NCBI GenBank assembly: GCA_020744425.1
Contig: JAGMUV010000031.1
Location: 654,613 to 718,612 of the forward strand
Reading direction: 5' to 3'
DNA: 64,000 nt
Source: Dactylonectria macrodidyma
Lineage: Eukaryota; Ascomycota; Sordariomycetes; Hypocreales; Nectriaceae
Shown one piece after another: positions 28,356 through 40,062 of this stretch. Within the stretch, counting starts at the first letter, position 1. Each line of letters begins with the position of its first letter. Made by a program: the position numbers and the translations under genes. The notes under the pieces are model-generated. The model had not been told where the DNA came from and made no database searches. It worked only from the letters and a program-made list of their open reading frames with translations.

Positions 28356-30885
28356 ATGCAGTCGGAAGACGTTTTCAAGGTTGATGTCCTCATCATTGGA
28401 GCTGGGCCCTCAGGGTAAATGCATTACATCCTTTCCATTACCCTGTACCAATCAGGGTCGCCTTACCCTAAAGGTTTCGGCTAACACTCAAATCCAGTCT
28501 CATGCTCGCCACATGGCTGGCTCGCATGGGCGTGAAGACACACATTGTAGACAAGCGCTTTGACAGGATAAACAGCGGGTACGCGTCGAGCTTCTCTGCG
28601 CGTTTACGCATATAGGTGCTGCCACTTACATAACATCAGGCAAGCCGACGGTCTGCAAAGCAGAACTTTCGAGGCGAGCCATTGGCCATCTTATATGGAT
28701 TAAGAACATCATGCTCACTTCCACTCAGATTTTCGACTCCCTCGGCTTTGGTCAGGACATATGGCGTGAAGCAAACCACATGCTGGAGATACGGTTTTGG
28801 GTAAACTTTGTGATCCCTACATTGCTCCGAGGGTTTTGCTAACTGCCTCCGAGAATCCCAATGAGGAAAATGAGCTGTACCGATCAGATAGGATTGTCGA
28901 TACGATGCCTGGCGTTAGCCGTTTCCAACAGGCAACTCTTCATCAAGGTGCCAGAAACTTCTCCTCATAGCATCGGATGCAACCGCTAATACATTGTCCC
29001 ATTTCTCAGCACGCATTGAAGACTATCTTTTCAGGTATATTGAAAAGTTCAGTGACATTAAAGTGGAACACGGTAGAGAGCCAGAGTCCCTCGCTATTGA
29101 TGCAGAAAAGGTGGAAACCGACGACTACCCCGTTTCGATCACTCTTCGACATTTACCCAAGCCTGCTACCGAGTTTGAAACCTTGGACGATACGCAAAAG
29201 CCAGCCATTCCCAACGGGCTCTACAGAAGCAACCTTGTAGCTGATACGACGGCCGGCCTGCTCCAGAGCACACAGGAAGTCCAAGGAACACGAACGGAGA
29301 AGATATTGGCCAAATACGTAGTTGGTTGTGATGGCGCACACTCGTGGACACGGCGGCAGATTGGATCTGTAATGGAAGGCGAACAGACCGACTATATATG
29401 GTCCGTATACTCGCGATTGAAAAAAAAATCAGGTATTATGCTAACTCTTGGCTCAGGGGAGTTCTTGATATCATTCCCATCACAGATTTTCGTGGGTCTC
29501 AGTTGTAGCTGTTATTCCTCGACGGTAACGCTGACCTCTGGACACAGCCGACGTTAGATATCGCTGCGCCATCCACTCCACGTCAGGGAGTATGATGATT
29601 ATTCCTAGGGAAAACAAATTCGTCAGGCTGTACATCCAGGTCACGGAAGTGGACGAACACGGCAAAGCTGTATGCAAATCTCAAGATTCCAAATTTCTCA
29701 CCGCTGCTGCTGACACACCTGCAGATCGACCGCTTCAAGATCGGCCCGGAAACTTTGCTCCAGGCAGCGAACAAGATCCTCGCTCCATACAAGATGTCCT
29801 ACCAGCACTGCCACTGGTGGACTGCATATCGCATTGGACAGAGAGTAGGGTCTAAATTCTCTGCGCATGAGCGCGTCTTCTTAGCTGGTGATGCAGTGCA
29901 TACACATAGCCCGAAGGCAGGCCAAGGCATGAATATCAGTATGCACGACAGTAAGTCCAGAGGTATATCTTCGGCTCACATGAGGCCAAAGTCGCTAATC
30001 ATACATACTTCTCAAGCATACAATCTTGGATGGAAGCTCGCTTATGTCATCAAAGGATGGGCGAACCGATCACTCCTCAAGACATACGTCATTGAACGAC
30101 GGCAAATTGCAAAAGAACTCATCGAGTTCGATCAAAGATTCTCTCGTCTTTTCTCTGGCCGGCCAGCCAAAGACATCATGGACAAAGAGGGCATAGATCT
30201 CAAGACATTCAAGCAAGTTTTTGAGAAAGGTAACCTCTTCGCCAGCGGTTGCGCCGTAGACTACGCTCCAAGTCTTATCATCACCAAACCCCACACGGCC
30301 CAAAACGCAACTAGCAGCAGAGTGCCCGGTGTGATTGGTAAACAAGCACTTGCTCCGAACATCCCAATAGGCATGCGAATCCCGAGTCACAAAGTTTTGA
30401 ACCAGTCGGATGCTAGACCATGGCATCTCCAGGAGCGCTTGCCTAGCAATGGAACGTGGAGAGTTATCGTTTTTGGGGGGGATGTACTCAATCCCGTTCA
30501 ACTCGCCCGGTGCGCAGCATTTGCAAAGGCACTAAGCTCGCCTGATTCGTTCGTGAATCGATACAAGCCCAAGGGGGATGAAAGATTGAGCTCCTTTTAC
30601 GAGATCATTACCATTCATTCGTCCGCGCGGGAGAAAGTTGACCTACTTACATTACCAGACATCTTCCATCCTTATTCACCAGAATATGGCTGGGATTACG
30701 AAAAGGTTTACGTAGACGACGTGTCATATCACGAAGGACATGGGCAGGCCTACGCCAACTATGGAATTGATCCTAGCAGAGGCTGTGTTGTAATTGTTCG
30801 GCCGGATCAATATGTGAGCTGGATTGGAGAGCTGGAAGATGTGGATGATATGAATCGGTTCTTTGCGAGCATTTTTACACCATAG
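28356..30885 (+). CDS. Phenol 2-monooxygenase-type FAD hydroxylase
   Basis: About ten exons. The first is 28356-28414 (MQSEDVFKVDVLIIGAGPSG), then 28498-28578 (LMLATWLARMGVKTHIVDKR), 28640-28673 (QADGLQSRTFE), 28729-28800 and 28854 on; later exons carry the DG motif KYVVGCDGAHSWTRR and the GD motif RVFLAGDAVHTHSPKAGQGMN. The C-terminal thioredoxin-like dimerisation domain is present (YGWDYEKVYVDDVSYHEGHG...GCVVIVRPDQYVSWIG). This domain set is that of flavin phenol hydroxylases, which ortho-hydroxylate phenols to catechols using NADPH and O2. The intron after RTFE starts GC rather than GT. The product would be a substrate for the intradiol dioxygenase at 8146-9138. The frame is intact after splicing. 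Confidence 0.88.
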
Positions 30886-30992
30886 ATAGGCATGGGGGCT
30901 TCTAAATAGTTGGATTTCTTAGTTTTCTAGCAGAGTGATAGTGAAGATAAGTGAGGGAATATGCAACAGCTTCTCGTTTCATCAGGTGCATA

Positions 30993-32335
30993 CTAGGGTT
31001 GCCTCGAGGTAAATTACCAGGAGGTAAATTACCAAAACCCCTAGGTAAATGACAGTCATAAACCTCGGGTTTATGACCGTCATTTATCACGTGCTTCCAA
31101 GCACTATTTGGGGACTACGGAAAGGCGTCGGCGGAATGATATACGCACATACAGTCCGGTGCATTGCTATTCGTCGGGGATGAGGTACCGACCACACCAA
31201 AATTTGCTGTGCGGGGTACAAGAGGTCCATACCCACTGCAGCAGCCCCGTGTTCGTTTCTTCGCCAAAACTCCCAGATTTGCTACTACAATATGGTAGTA
31301 TTATATATCTCAAAAGTCAACCTATTTACATTTCGACGTGAATAACAGACTCTGCTTCTGCGTCCGTGCCTGCAGCTACAAAAATGCAGTCCTGGAAGTC
31401 GTCCTCGAGCTCTAAGAGCTTTTTCACGTCAGCCGTCTCCCAGGATTGGCCGCTCGGCATTCTCCAAGGTGTCTCTTGGGCCGTCTCAAGTCTTCTTAAC
31501 ACCCGACTATTCATATATATGAATGTCAATTTATTGGTGCTAGTGACAGTAAGACGATTGCGAATCTTGTTGTGGAGGAAATTGATCGAGGAAAAAGATC
31601 TGTCAGAAGGTACAGAATTAGCCAAAGCGCCCAGGACTCGTTTGGCCAATGCAGCGAGTGATACATTCATAGAATGAAGATACCGCCAACTGTCAAGGAC
31701 ATGTTGGTGGTGTGGAGTGCCCTCGGATGCTGCTCTGTATATGCGACTTCCTGGGCCAAAGAGGTTGCCCTCCCGAGCCCTGAATTGACAAAACTCCCGG
31801 AAGATATTGCTGTATTCCTCAGCGTTAGTGTTATCCTCAAGAAAGTTGTGTGCTCTTCTGACAATGTCTGTGGTCAACAAATGGTGCTTCGGGTCGGTAG
31901 TGGCAGGGTCCAAAGCAAAGGCCAGGTAGTGTATGTCGTCCGTTTGCACGGCAAACCGTTGCTTTCGTAACGCTTTCAGTTCTTGGTAGTTTATTAGTGG
32001 GTCTTGACCAGCCTCTTCCAATGCGTCCCATGAGGCCTGAATGGATAGCCAACGTGGAATGACCTCGCCAAGACCCGCGCGGTCGCGTTCTGAGTTGGCT
32101 TGGGCATGGCCAATCGGCTGAAGAACTTTGAATAACATTTCCAGATTGGCCCAAAATTCGAGATCATTGATATATGATATCACCTGAGTTAGACTTGATT
32201 GTGTCACTTGTTCCTCCTCTTTGACAATTACCTGCTTCATTCCGTTGAGAACAACTGGATCGCGTGCGAAAGCTCGAAGGGCGTCTTTGTTGTCAAAAAC
32301 AGATTTAACAGCAGCAAGTTGTGTTCCTGTTGGAA
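30993..32335 (-). mobile_element. hAT element, one end lost
   Basis: The left end reads TAGGGTTGCCTCGAGGTAAATTACC with repeated GGTAAATTACC, matching the ends of the short hAT at 25467-26032. No matching right end is present: the element is cut at about 32335 by a 245-bp dispersed repeat. Confidence 0.7.
31326..32335 (-). pseudogene. hAT transposase, C-terminal part only
   Basis: About 335 codons upstream of the stop at 31326 encode the helical and C-terminal dimerisation regions of a hAT transposase (ALANSVPSDRSFSSINFLHNKIRNRL, then NKLTFIYMNSRVLRRL). The BED finger and the catalytic N-terminal part are missing. The frame stays open into the adjoining dispersed repeat, where the sequence is no longer transposase. 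Confidence 0.8.
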
Positions 32336-32575
32336 CATCGCGGCCAAGATACATACAAGCAGCAGATGGGATGCGGCAGGTGGTATGTGCGCCCACCTGG
32401 AAGCGATAAGGGGACTGTCTTATCGGCCTATGGGGCACAGATCCATATCTCCCCACTGCGCACCTGCTGGCTAGTTAGATGATACAACAACACAAGATCC
32501 ATCAATACGAAGCCTAAATACAGCACTATTTCGGCTTCAACCAGTGGTTCGAACCCTACCCTTGTGAAACCTACA
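32335..32575. repeat. Dispersed about 241-bp repeat, copy 1 (solo-LTR-like)
   Basis: It begins TGTTGGAACATCGCGG and ends GTGAAACCTACA; a near-identical copy lies at about 62156-62402. TG..CA ends suggest a solo LTR, while GGTTCGAACCC near the 3' end matches a tRNA-type B box, so a SINE is the alternative. It sits exactly between the truncated hAT and the truncated copia. Confidence 0.65.
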
Positions 32576-34172
32576 AATACTTATAGCTGAAAAGGCACAC
32601 CTACAGAGTCACAAAGAGTCACAATCGTGGATCGAAGTCACTAAGTCCGCAGCAAAAGGTCGGCGAGTGCTAGGCTGCCATTGGGTCTATGTCTATAAGC
32701 TCGATAAGCATGGGAGATTCCTAAAGATCAAAGCACGTCTCGTGGTGCGCGGCGACCAGCAAGCGATCGATAGCCGAGAAACCTACGCAGCAACTCTAGC
32801 AGGCATGTCATTCAGGACCCTCGTGGCCCTAGCCAACCGATTCGACTATGACATGTTGCAATACGATGCAGTTAACGCCTTCGTACATGCGAAGCTTGAT
32901 GAAGAAATTTATATGGAGATGCCGAGAGGATATCAGAAGCCAGGGGTTATCCTAAAACTGAAGAAAGCGCTCTATGGTCTCAGACGATCGCCTCTTCTGT
33001 GGCAAAAGCACTTCGAGAAGGGCTTGCTACAGGCAGGCTTTCGCCGAGTACCTGGCGAAGACTGCTGTTGGCTTCACGGAGATATCATCTTCTTCTTCTA
33101 CGTGGATGATTGCGTCCTCTGCTTTCCAAGGCAGGTCAAACCCCAAGCAATGTCACTAATAGAAAACCTGCAGAAAACCTATCACCTAGAAGGAGGCAAG
33201 TCTCTGCAATGGTTCCTAGGGATCGAAGTGATCCGAGACCGTGGAAACCATCGCCTGTGGCTCTCACAGTCCTCTTACATCGACAAGATTCGCCGACTTC
33301 TCGCCGACCACACGCCGAGAGTACGAGCGATGACCCCTATGATACAGGAAGAACTGTTGCCCTACGAAGAAATCGCTAGCCCCGGAAGCGTCAATCTTTA
33401 TCAACGCAAAGTCGGAACAATCATGTACGCGGCCGTGATGACTCGACCGGATGTGGCTTTTGCAGCAAGCCGACTAGCCAGGTTTAATCAGAACCCAGGG
33501 CCACAGCACCATCAAGCAGCCGATCGGGCTCTATGGTACCTCATCGAAACGCGCTGTCTTTCCCTTGAATACGGCACGGTCCCTGGATGCGAAGAAGATG
33601 GCTTACAAGTGGCTTCCGATGCGAGCTTCGCAGACAACTCGGCGGACCGTCGGAGCTCACAAGCTTTCGTCATGAAGCTATTCGGAGGGATCACGTCATG
33701 GAGAGCGAACAAACAGGATACAGTCACGACATCAACTACGGAGGCGGAGCTCCTAGCACTATCTCAAGCTGCCAAAGAAGCCCTCTTTGCTAGCAGACTC
33801 ATCTCCGCCCTGAACGTCGATTTATCTTCGCCAACAGCTCGCCGAGCGATCGCCTCTCCTGCGAAAGTTACGATCGAATGCGACAACAAGCAGACTATCC
33901 GACTAGTCATCGCAGAGCTAGTACAACTACGCACGAAGCTGAGGCATGTTGATATTCATAATCACTGGCTCAGACAGGAAATACTGGACGAAAGGATTGA
34001 AGTGATTTACACCCCATCAACGCGACTGCTCGCCGACGGCTTGACAAAGAGCCTGCCCGGAGAGGCATTTGCCAAATTCACCCAGCAGCTTAAGCTTGCT
34101 GACCTCTCTGATAAACTGGAACAAAGAAGGATGGATGAAGAGTGCAGCTTGACGGCGATGCCCTCAAGCTGA
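32576..34172 (+). pseudogene. copia RT-RNase H fragment
   Basis: Over 500 open codons. The RT shows KARLVVRGDQQ, QYDAVNAFVHAKLDEEIYMEMP, KKALYGLRRSPLLW and FYVDDCVL; RNase H shows VASDASFADN and STTEAELLAL, then LRHVDIHNHWLRQ. Residues at the 5' edge (LQSHKESQSWIEV) are still copia. The open frame is clean, so truncation rather than decay inactivated it. It is a different family from the element at 17311-23937. Confidence 0.85.
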
Positions 34173-34384
34173 AGGGGCGTGTTAGATTGGACCATGCACC
34201 TGGCATCAGACCGGGTGGGCCATGTGATCAGTTGCCTAGCATTTTGCCACAAGGCTTAGGAATCAGCTTCTAGCTGATTCTACACAGCACAGAATGGGTA
34301 TATAAAGCTTGCTCTGATACCTCAGAACAAGAAGAGAGGAGAAAAAAAGATATACACAAATAATACACACGATTGACATCATCA
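32576..34384 (+). mobile_element. 5'-truncated Ty1/copia retrotransposon with 3' LTR
   Basis: Only the RT-RNase H part of pol is present, starting at the edge of the dispersed repeat. A polypurine AAGGGGCG at about 34172 is followed by an LTR starting TGTTAGATTGG (34180) with GGTATATAAAGC as TATA box and ending about 34384. No 5' LTR, gag, protease or integrase remains. Confidence 0.8.
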
Positions 34385-34835
34385 GAGTGCCACGCTAGCT
34401 TTCCGACATGTGTGGCGAGGAAGGAAAGTCAAGACTCGAGCGAGAAGCAGCCACCCCCACTGCGCGATGATTGGCTGAAAACATTTTTAAGGGGTCGCCC
34501 CTTTAGGAGCATCACTACGAATATGCACATGCGGAGCGGTACGAATTTTTAAAATTCACCTGGGGGGTCACCATATCCTCGCACGGTCCAATTTTGAATT
34601 TTGTTACAGTAAGCCCTGCGGGCTTCCGTAGCACTTTTAATCAGACCCTATGATAAAAGTGGGTGTTGGAAAGGGGAGGGGCGGGGTAGCAAGCGGATTC
34701 CAACCGACCGGCAAGGAAAAGCGGCACCATCTCGTTAGTAAAATGGTCTGACCTTGAGTATGTAAGCGGCGGTTGGTATGTTTTGTAAAGTCCGAAACTC
34801 AATATGTCCTGAGGTTTCAATATCCCTTAAGGAAA
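34385..34835. other. Intergenic, no gene seen
   Basis: GC-rich patches and an AATTTTTAAAATT palindrome region; no ORF or recognised element end. Confidence 0.5.
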
Positions 34836-35440
34836 GTGTTAGATTGCGACCCTATTTTGAAACCTCTAATAGATCGATATCCTGACCTTAGTAAAAAAAA
34901 GGCGTGAGATGACATGAAACCCCTCCAAAGAAAAGAGGGGGCCGGCAGATCCTAGATTAAGACAATCATCATCTGTTACGTAATAACTACTGTGGGATGC
35001 GGGACAATAACATAGTAAATTTGACTCATCTCTTCATAAAGGAAAATGGCAGCTAAAGGCTGTCTTAAGTATGCGCTGGGCTCTGCAGGATGCAGAGCTC
35101 GGCCAATCTCTCTAACTTCTCTAACAACCTGAGATGACCTCAGCTAAGCTTACGAACCCTTGTTCCAAAGCTCGGAGCTTCGACTCTGTACTTTGCCTCC
35201 GTCATTAACCTAACCGCAAGCCTAGGCACCCTTGCTATCGCTATCTCTCCGTGACTATGACCCCATTGACTGTGATTTCATCGTTAGTCTCCGCACCCGA
35301 TTAAACACTTATCCCTTGACTGAATTGACGGCGACAGATCTAATAGAAGCTATACTAATGGGCACCTCTAATCCTATTAGATTGGATCATGTATAGAGCA
35401 CCGGATCGATCGGGTGGTCACGTGGTGACAGCCGCGGTAT
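34836..35440. repeat. Degenerate solo-LTR-like relics (copy 2 plus a copia-LTR-like piece)
   Basis: 34836-35365 shares its start (TGTTAGATTGCGACCCT), middle (GATATCCTGACCTTAGT) and end (TTGAATTGACGGCGACAGATC region, written as TGACTGAATTGACGG) with the relic at 27847. At 35374-35440 TTAGATTGGATCATG and GATCGGGTGGTCACGTG resemble the start of the copia LTR at 34180. Confidence 0.4.
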
Positions 35441-36030
35441 GACTCCCCCCGCCCCCGGCTTCCCCACCATTCCCAGGAGGCCCCTCATCGGGATCCCCCA
35501 CCGTCGGACATTCTGCTAGTTGACACACATATCTGTATATTGGCAAGGGTGCTGTTGCTTATGACTCGCTTTACGTGGTATATTCTCCAAGATGTTGACT
35601 GCTAGTAACCAGACCAGCCGGGCAAGCTCAGACATGCCTCCGACGCACAAGACAGATCTTGAAATGGCCCATTACAAGCACTGCGAGACTTTGGATCTCA
35701 ATGATGCTCATGCAGCAGCCTTGCATGAAGATCCACCGTAGTCAGCGAAGCTGAGCCTCCATATCATACTTTCTGTCATTGTATGCGTGCGTTTGATCAC
35801 GTTAGAGAAAGTATTATGTCGAGTTGTTGCAGCCTTCGGTTTCGTCGCCCCTGTCTGGACCATTTCTATGGTCAGCGGCATCGTGACGCAGCTAGGTGGC
35901 GCGCTCAACGATACGCAGAATGTTTCCTGGCTCATCAGCGGGTGGTCCGTGGCCGGTGCCGTATCCTTCTCCATTGCGGGAAGTTTTAGCGACATCTTCG
36001 GACGACGTTTTGTGATTTTACTCTGTCAAT

Positions 36031-38792
36031 CAGGCTTTCTATCCATACTCGTATGGAATAAGTGATGGAGTATGGAATATTCCATACTCCATACTCCATA
36101 TTCCATACGGGCCGTCCGTATTCCATACGTATGGAATAAGGCCGGAAGAATATTAATCCTGCCGCAGCAAATTCAGGGGCTGTGTAATTAATTACCAGGC
36201 ACTTTCATCGGGTTTCCGCTTCGACATCAGCAACGAAAAGGCGCGTCGTGATGCGATCGGCCCGGAAATGTTCCAACCGTCCTCCCTCGCTTCAAATCAT
36301 TCCACTGACCGTGCGGGGTCGGCTTCGTCCACCACTGGGCTTCGCTCATCTCCAAGTTCTGCTCCGCAAGATCCATCCGACAGCAGCGGCCGCAAGACTC
36401 GAAAACGCAAGTCAACTGCAAATACTTGGGCACATGCCCGTGAGCCTCAGAACTCAGAGCCTGCGCGCTGCCCTCGGAAAAATGAGAAGATCTATTATTG
36501 TATGCATTGCAGAGATCCGACCTATTCCACTACTGTCTCAACCACGTTTCGCCGCCATTTGCTCAAAATCCACGGAATTGAGTTAGTTGCCCACGACCAT
36601 CCGATCAAGAAACAACGCGACAACCTTATTCAGGATGCTTTCGCCAAGGCTGGTGAGGCGAATACTACGAAGCAATTGGCGAGGCAAGAGGAAACTCTTA
36701 GAGCTGCAGTCAATCGGAAGGCCGCACTTGAGGCCCTGGTACAGCTCGTCACCGTCCGCAATCTCTCCTACAACTGCAGCTCTTGGCCAGAATTACACGC
36801 GCTTATTTGCGCGGTGAACTACACTGCAGAGGACCTAATTAGCCTCTCCCACGGCTCCATCCAAAAGCTTGTCTCCAATTCTTATTGTGTGCACAAGGAT
36901 GTCCTGCGGAGAAAGCTGCAATCCTCGTCGTCGAAGCTCCATCTCTCTGTAGATGTTTGGTCGGCTCCGAATCACAAGGCCTTCCTTGGAATTTGCGTCA
37001 AATTTGTCGACACGGACGCTAAGGAGACACTGCAAGCGCTGCTTGCTCTATCAGAGCTACCCGGCCTCGATGGGCCGGGTAGCCATGGCGGAGCTGAGCA
37101 GTGGAAGCTTCTCCAGCATGTCCTCGAAGACTATAACATCTGGAATAAGATCGGCTTCTATACCGGTGATAACCATGGTTCAAACGACAAGCTCTGCCGT
37201 TTGCTGGGCAAACATCTTCAGGGGAAAGGCATCAACTGGGAGGCAAAGAAGCAGAGGATTCGATGCCATGGCCATGTCATCAACCTCGCTGTTCAAGCCT
37301 TCCTCTTCATGGACTCCAAAGAAGCCGCACGAGCAGCTCTGGAACAGATTGAGGGTGACGACGAAGTTGCGTTTGGCAGTGACTTTGCTGAACGGGTCAA
37401 GGCGCAAAAAGCGCTTGGTTGGCGTCGACTGGGGCCACTTGGCAAAGTCCACAATATCTCAGTGCACATGCGCGAGAATGATTATCGGTGGAATCTATTT
37501 AAGAAGCGCGCTGGAAGGTCGTTGGGCCTTGACAACGATACGCGCTGGAACTCATGGTTCCTTCTTCTAGACGTTGTCCTTGATCTCCAGGAGCATGTGG
37601 AGTGGTATCAGAGAAAGTACTATGAGGACACGCAGGACGATTATCTCACCCCTAATGAGTGGCGAGTCCTACGGGAAACACGCGCTTTCCTTCAACCCTT
37701 CTGGAAGATTACTCAACTCACGGAGGGCCGCTATGCCACTCTGGACCGCACGCTCTTCACCATGGACGTTCTTCACAAGCATTACACACAAGCCTTCCAA
37801 AAGCAATCCGACAATCATCCCCTCCGAAGTTGCATTGCAGCCTCATGGGCTATATTTGACAAGTATTACCAGCTTACAGATGAGAGCCCTGCCTATGGCG
37901 CAGCCATGATACTTCATCCGTCGCGGCGTATGGCCCATGTTAAGAAGAACTGGCCCAAATCGTGGCACAAACCAGTCCTTGATGGCGTGAAGAAGTATTG
38001 GGAGGATTACTACCAGGGGTTACCGATTACCACCACAACGCCTGAGCTACGAGACAGCCTACAGCCACTCGACGAGTATGACCTGCTTGCTCGAGAGCTC
38101 GATGTCGTTAGCCCAGCGATGAGTGATCTCGACGAATACAAGTCCTTCACCGCGGAAACTCCTGTCGCCATCGACTGTCCCCCGCTTGCTTGGTGGCTTA
38201 GAGAGGAGCAGCAACAACGATACCCCCGTCTATCCAAAATGGCCGTCGATATCCTCTCAATACCCGCTATGTCGGCCGAGCCAGAGCGCGTCTTTTCTGG
38301 CGCACGACGCACAATATCATGGGATCGATGTCGGCTGGGAAGTCGTACAATCGAGAGAGGAGAGTGCATGAAGAGCTGGATTAAGAGCGGCATCACCCAG
38401 GGAATTCCGGTCGACTTGGTCGAAGAGGGGGATAACGAGGAAGAAGGTGGTAGTATGGAAAGGTGGCGGGGCTCAACACCTGATTCTTTTCAAGACTGAA
38501 AAGTAAAAATATTATTCCCGCTATTGTAGTCTGTTTCAGAGTGATCCCAAACCTTCGTCTATGCTGGTTCATACTTCAATGTCAGCGCTGTCTGCAGCCG
38601 ACGGCAGGCAAATCACTGTACAATTACTGAATTGCAGAGCTCCCAAACCTGGTTCTTTACGATAGTGGTAGTGTGAGATGACGTCATTTTTTGTATTCCA
38701 TACGTATGGAATAAGCTTCCATACGAGGCCCATTCCATATTCCATATTCCATACGGGTCTGTATGGAGTATGGAGTATGGATAGAAAGCCTG
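36031..38792 (+). mobile_element. Complete hAT transposon, 8-bp target duplication
   Basis: The 20-bp terminal inverted repeats start CAGGCTTTCTATCC. The target duplication CTGTCAAT occurs at 36023-36030 and 38793-38800. Both subterminal regions are packed with TATGGAATA/TATTCCATA motifs in both orientations, probably transposase-binding sites. The transposase frame is intact, so the element may be active. Confidence 0.95.
36268..38499 (+). CDS. hAT transposase, intact
   Basis: 743 residues. A basic Ser-rich N-terminus leads into a BED-type zinc finger (YYCMHCRDPTYSTT..FRRHLLKIHG, about 75-110). The RNase-H-like catalytic region follows (LHLSVDVWSAPNHKAFLGI, GDNHGSNDKL, CHGHVINLAVQAF). The C-terminal dimerisation region reads PPLAWWLREEQQQRYPRLSKMAVDILSIPAMSAEPERVFSGARR. 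All catalytic blocks are continuous and there is no stop. It belongs to a different hAT lineage from the pieces at 25467 and 31326. Confidence 0.93.
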   Translation: MFQPSSLASNHSTDRAGSASSTTGLRSSPSSAPQDPSDSSGRKTRKRKSTANTWAHAREPQNSEPARCPRKNEKIYYCMHCRDPTYSTTVSTTFRRHLLKIHGIELVAHDHPIKKQRDNLIQDAFAKAGEANTTKQLARQEETLRAAVNRKAALEALVQLVTVRNLSYNCSSWPELHALICAVNYTAEDLISLSHGSIQKLVSNSYCVHKDVLRRKLQSSSSKLHLSVDVWSAPNHKAFLGICVKFVDTDAKETLQALLALSELPGLDGPGSHGGAEQWKLLQHVLEDYNIWNKIGFYTGDNHGSNDKLCRLLGKHLQGKGINWEAKKQRIRCHGHVINLAVQAFLFMDSKEAARAALEQIEGDDEVAFGSDFAERVKAQKALGWRRLGPLGKVHNISVHMRENDYRWNLFKKRAGRSLGLDNDTRWNSWFLLLDVVLDLQEHVEWYQRKYYEDTQDDYLTPNEWRVLRETRAFLQPFWKITQLTEGRYATLDRTLFTMDVLHKHYTQAFQKQSDNHPLRSCIAASWAIFDKYYQLTDESPAYGAAMILHPSRRMAHVKKNWPKSWHKPVLDGVKKYWEDYYQGLPITTTTPELRDSLQPLDEYDLLARELDVVSPAMSDLDEYKSFTAETPVAIDCPPLAWWLREEQQQRYPRLSKMAVDILSIPAMSAEPERVFSGARRTISWDRCRLGSRTIERGECMKSWIKSGITQGIPVDLVEEGDNEEEGGSMERWRGSTPDSFQD

Positions 38793-38962
38793 CTGTCAAT
38801 TCTTGACTATAGTCAGTTGTGTATGTTCGCTGCCCATTGATCGCTTTCTCGCTCTCTGGAATAAGTTAGTGCGGGCGTCCTAGCCCCGCTTTGCATCGGT
38901 GTCACCACGATCATTGTCTGCAGGGTGTTGTCAAGCTCCGGAGACCTTCGCTTACTGTTGGA

Positions 38963-39196
38963 TGTCAAGGGCAAGGATCACAACCATCGTGAATAGCTTC
39001 ACGGTCAGCGTGAACGCTACACCATCACTAACGACAGGCAACAGCCTGGTGCCTATGAGATCAGCAGACTGAACACAGGTATAAGAGACCGACTTTCGTC
39101 GCTCCTTTTAGATAGGGAGGCTCAGGTTTTTTAGTCCTCAATCTACACTGGTCTTTTGTTCAATGTCTGCATTTGTGTATCGGTGCTAGGTTGACA
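38963..39196. repeat. Solo-LTR-like repeat related to the LTR at 13784-16152
   Basis: It starts TGTCAAGGG and ends GGTTGACA. It shares the CATCGTGAA hairpin area, GACTGAACA, GGTATAA and CTTTCGTCGCTCCTTTTAGATAGG with the LTR interrupted by piggyBac-like element 1. It gives the empty site for that insertion. No clear target duplication. Confidence 0.55.
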
Positions 39197-40062
39197 GGTG
39201 TACGATTTTACACTGGCCAAGCACACGTTGTTTCCCTTGGAGTTTCTATGACATTATCGTGAGTATACCATTCTTCTATTGGTCACATTCGTTTCTGGAT
39301 TCATCTAATACTCTATGAGCGCCATCTTGCCCCAAGTCACGCTCTATATTCTCACGAACGACCCGATTCAAATCGGCGTCACCCATATTCTCAATGACAT
39401 CGGACAAGTCATCTTAGGATGCTTTTGATCATTGATCATTGGGAAAGTTAAACACCTCAAACTGCAGCTTATTATCTTCACGACGATCATGACGGTGGGC
39501 ACGGCTACCCTCGCTGCTGCCGTAGGAATACACAAGTTCGCGTTTTTGGCCCTTTAATTCTTTGCCGTCGGCCCCTTCCCGACACTCACCTCTCTGGTCT
39601 ACGTAATAGCAGGTCTTAGCGTTCCTTTGCGCCAGTTGGTGCTTGAGATTGGTCTCATTGGTAGACTGCGCAGCGCAGGGGGTAGCTTTGGCAACTCGTT
39701 GCTCAGCACCATTTTGAACCCTATCACAGACAAGAGGCTGGGACCGACGATTGCCCAGGCAGCCGTCACACATGGCTTTCTGACCCAAGAAGCAGTTGCG
39801 CTCACCGGAGCAACGATTTAAAACGCTGTGGGTGTGCCAGGAGTTTTGCCAGCGTTCTGGGTATCACCTCGGCAGTGGAAACGGCGGCCACAGCAGCGCT
39901 TCAAGATGTGCACATCTACGCTTTCCAACTCGTTTTTTAAGGCTTTCTTGGCCTTTGGCGGTTAACAGCCATACTGCCGTTCGGTTGAAGAAAGGACATC
40001 TCCTTCACGAGAAGCACGTGGCGACACCAGCTGCGAAGGACACGACCGATGCCGCTCATTAG

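Larger units (their letters stand above)
35593..40062 (+). pseudogene. MFS transporter (TRI12/siderophore-type) destroyed by insertions and stops
   Basis: Starts MLTASNQTSRASSDMPPTHK. After a TAG (about 35741) and an intron it reads AFGFVAPVWTISMVSG, NVSWLISGWSVAGAVSFSIAG and FSDIFGRRFVIL, typical of the first helices and the D-R motif of 14-TM MFS pumps. A hAT then interrupts it at 36031. The remainder downstream (39210-40062) retains helices (SGFIYYSMSAILPQVTLYILTN, LIIFTTIMTVGTATLAAAVG) but has several stops and an inserted LTR-like sequence at 38963-39196. Once probably the cluster's efflux or uptake carrier; not functional now. Confidence 0.75.

Noticed and set aside
32500..32575. tRNA gene suggested by GGTTCGAACCC
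   Set aside because: No cloverleaf can be folded with a correctly spaced acceptor stem and A box; the motif is part of the dispersed repeat.
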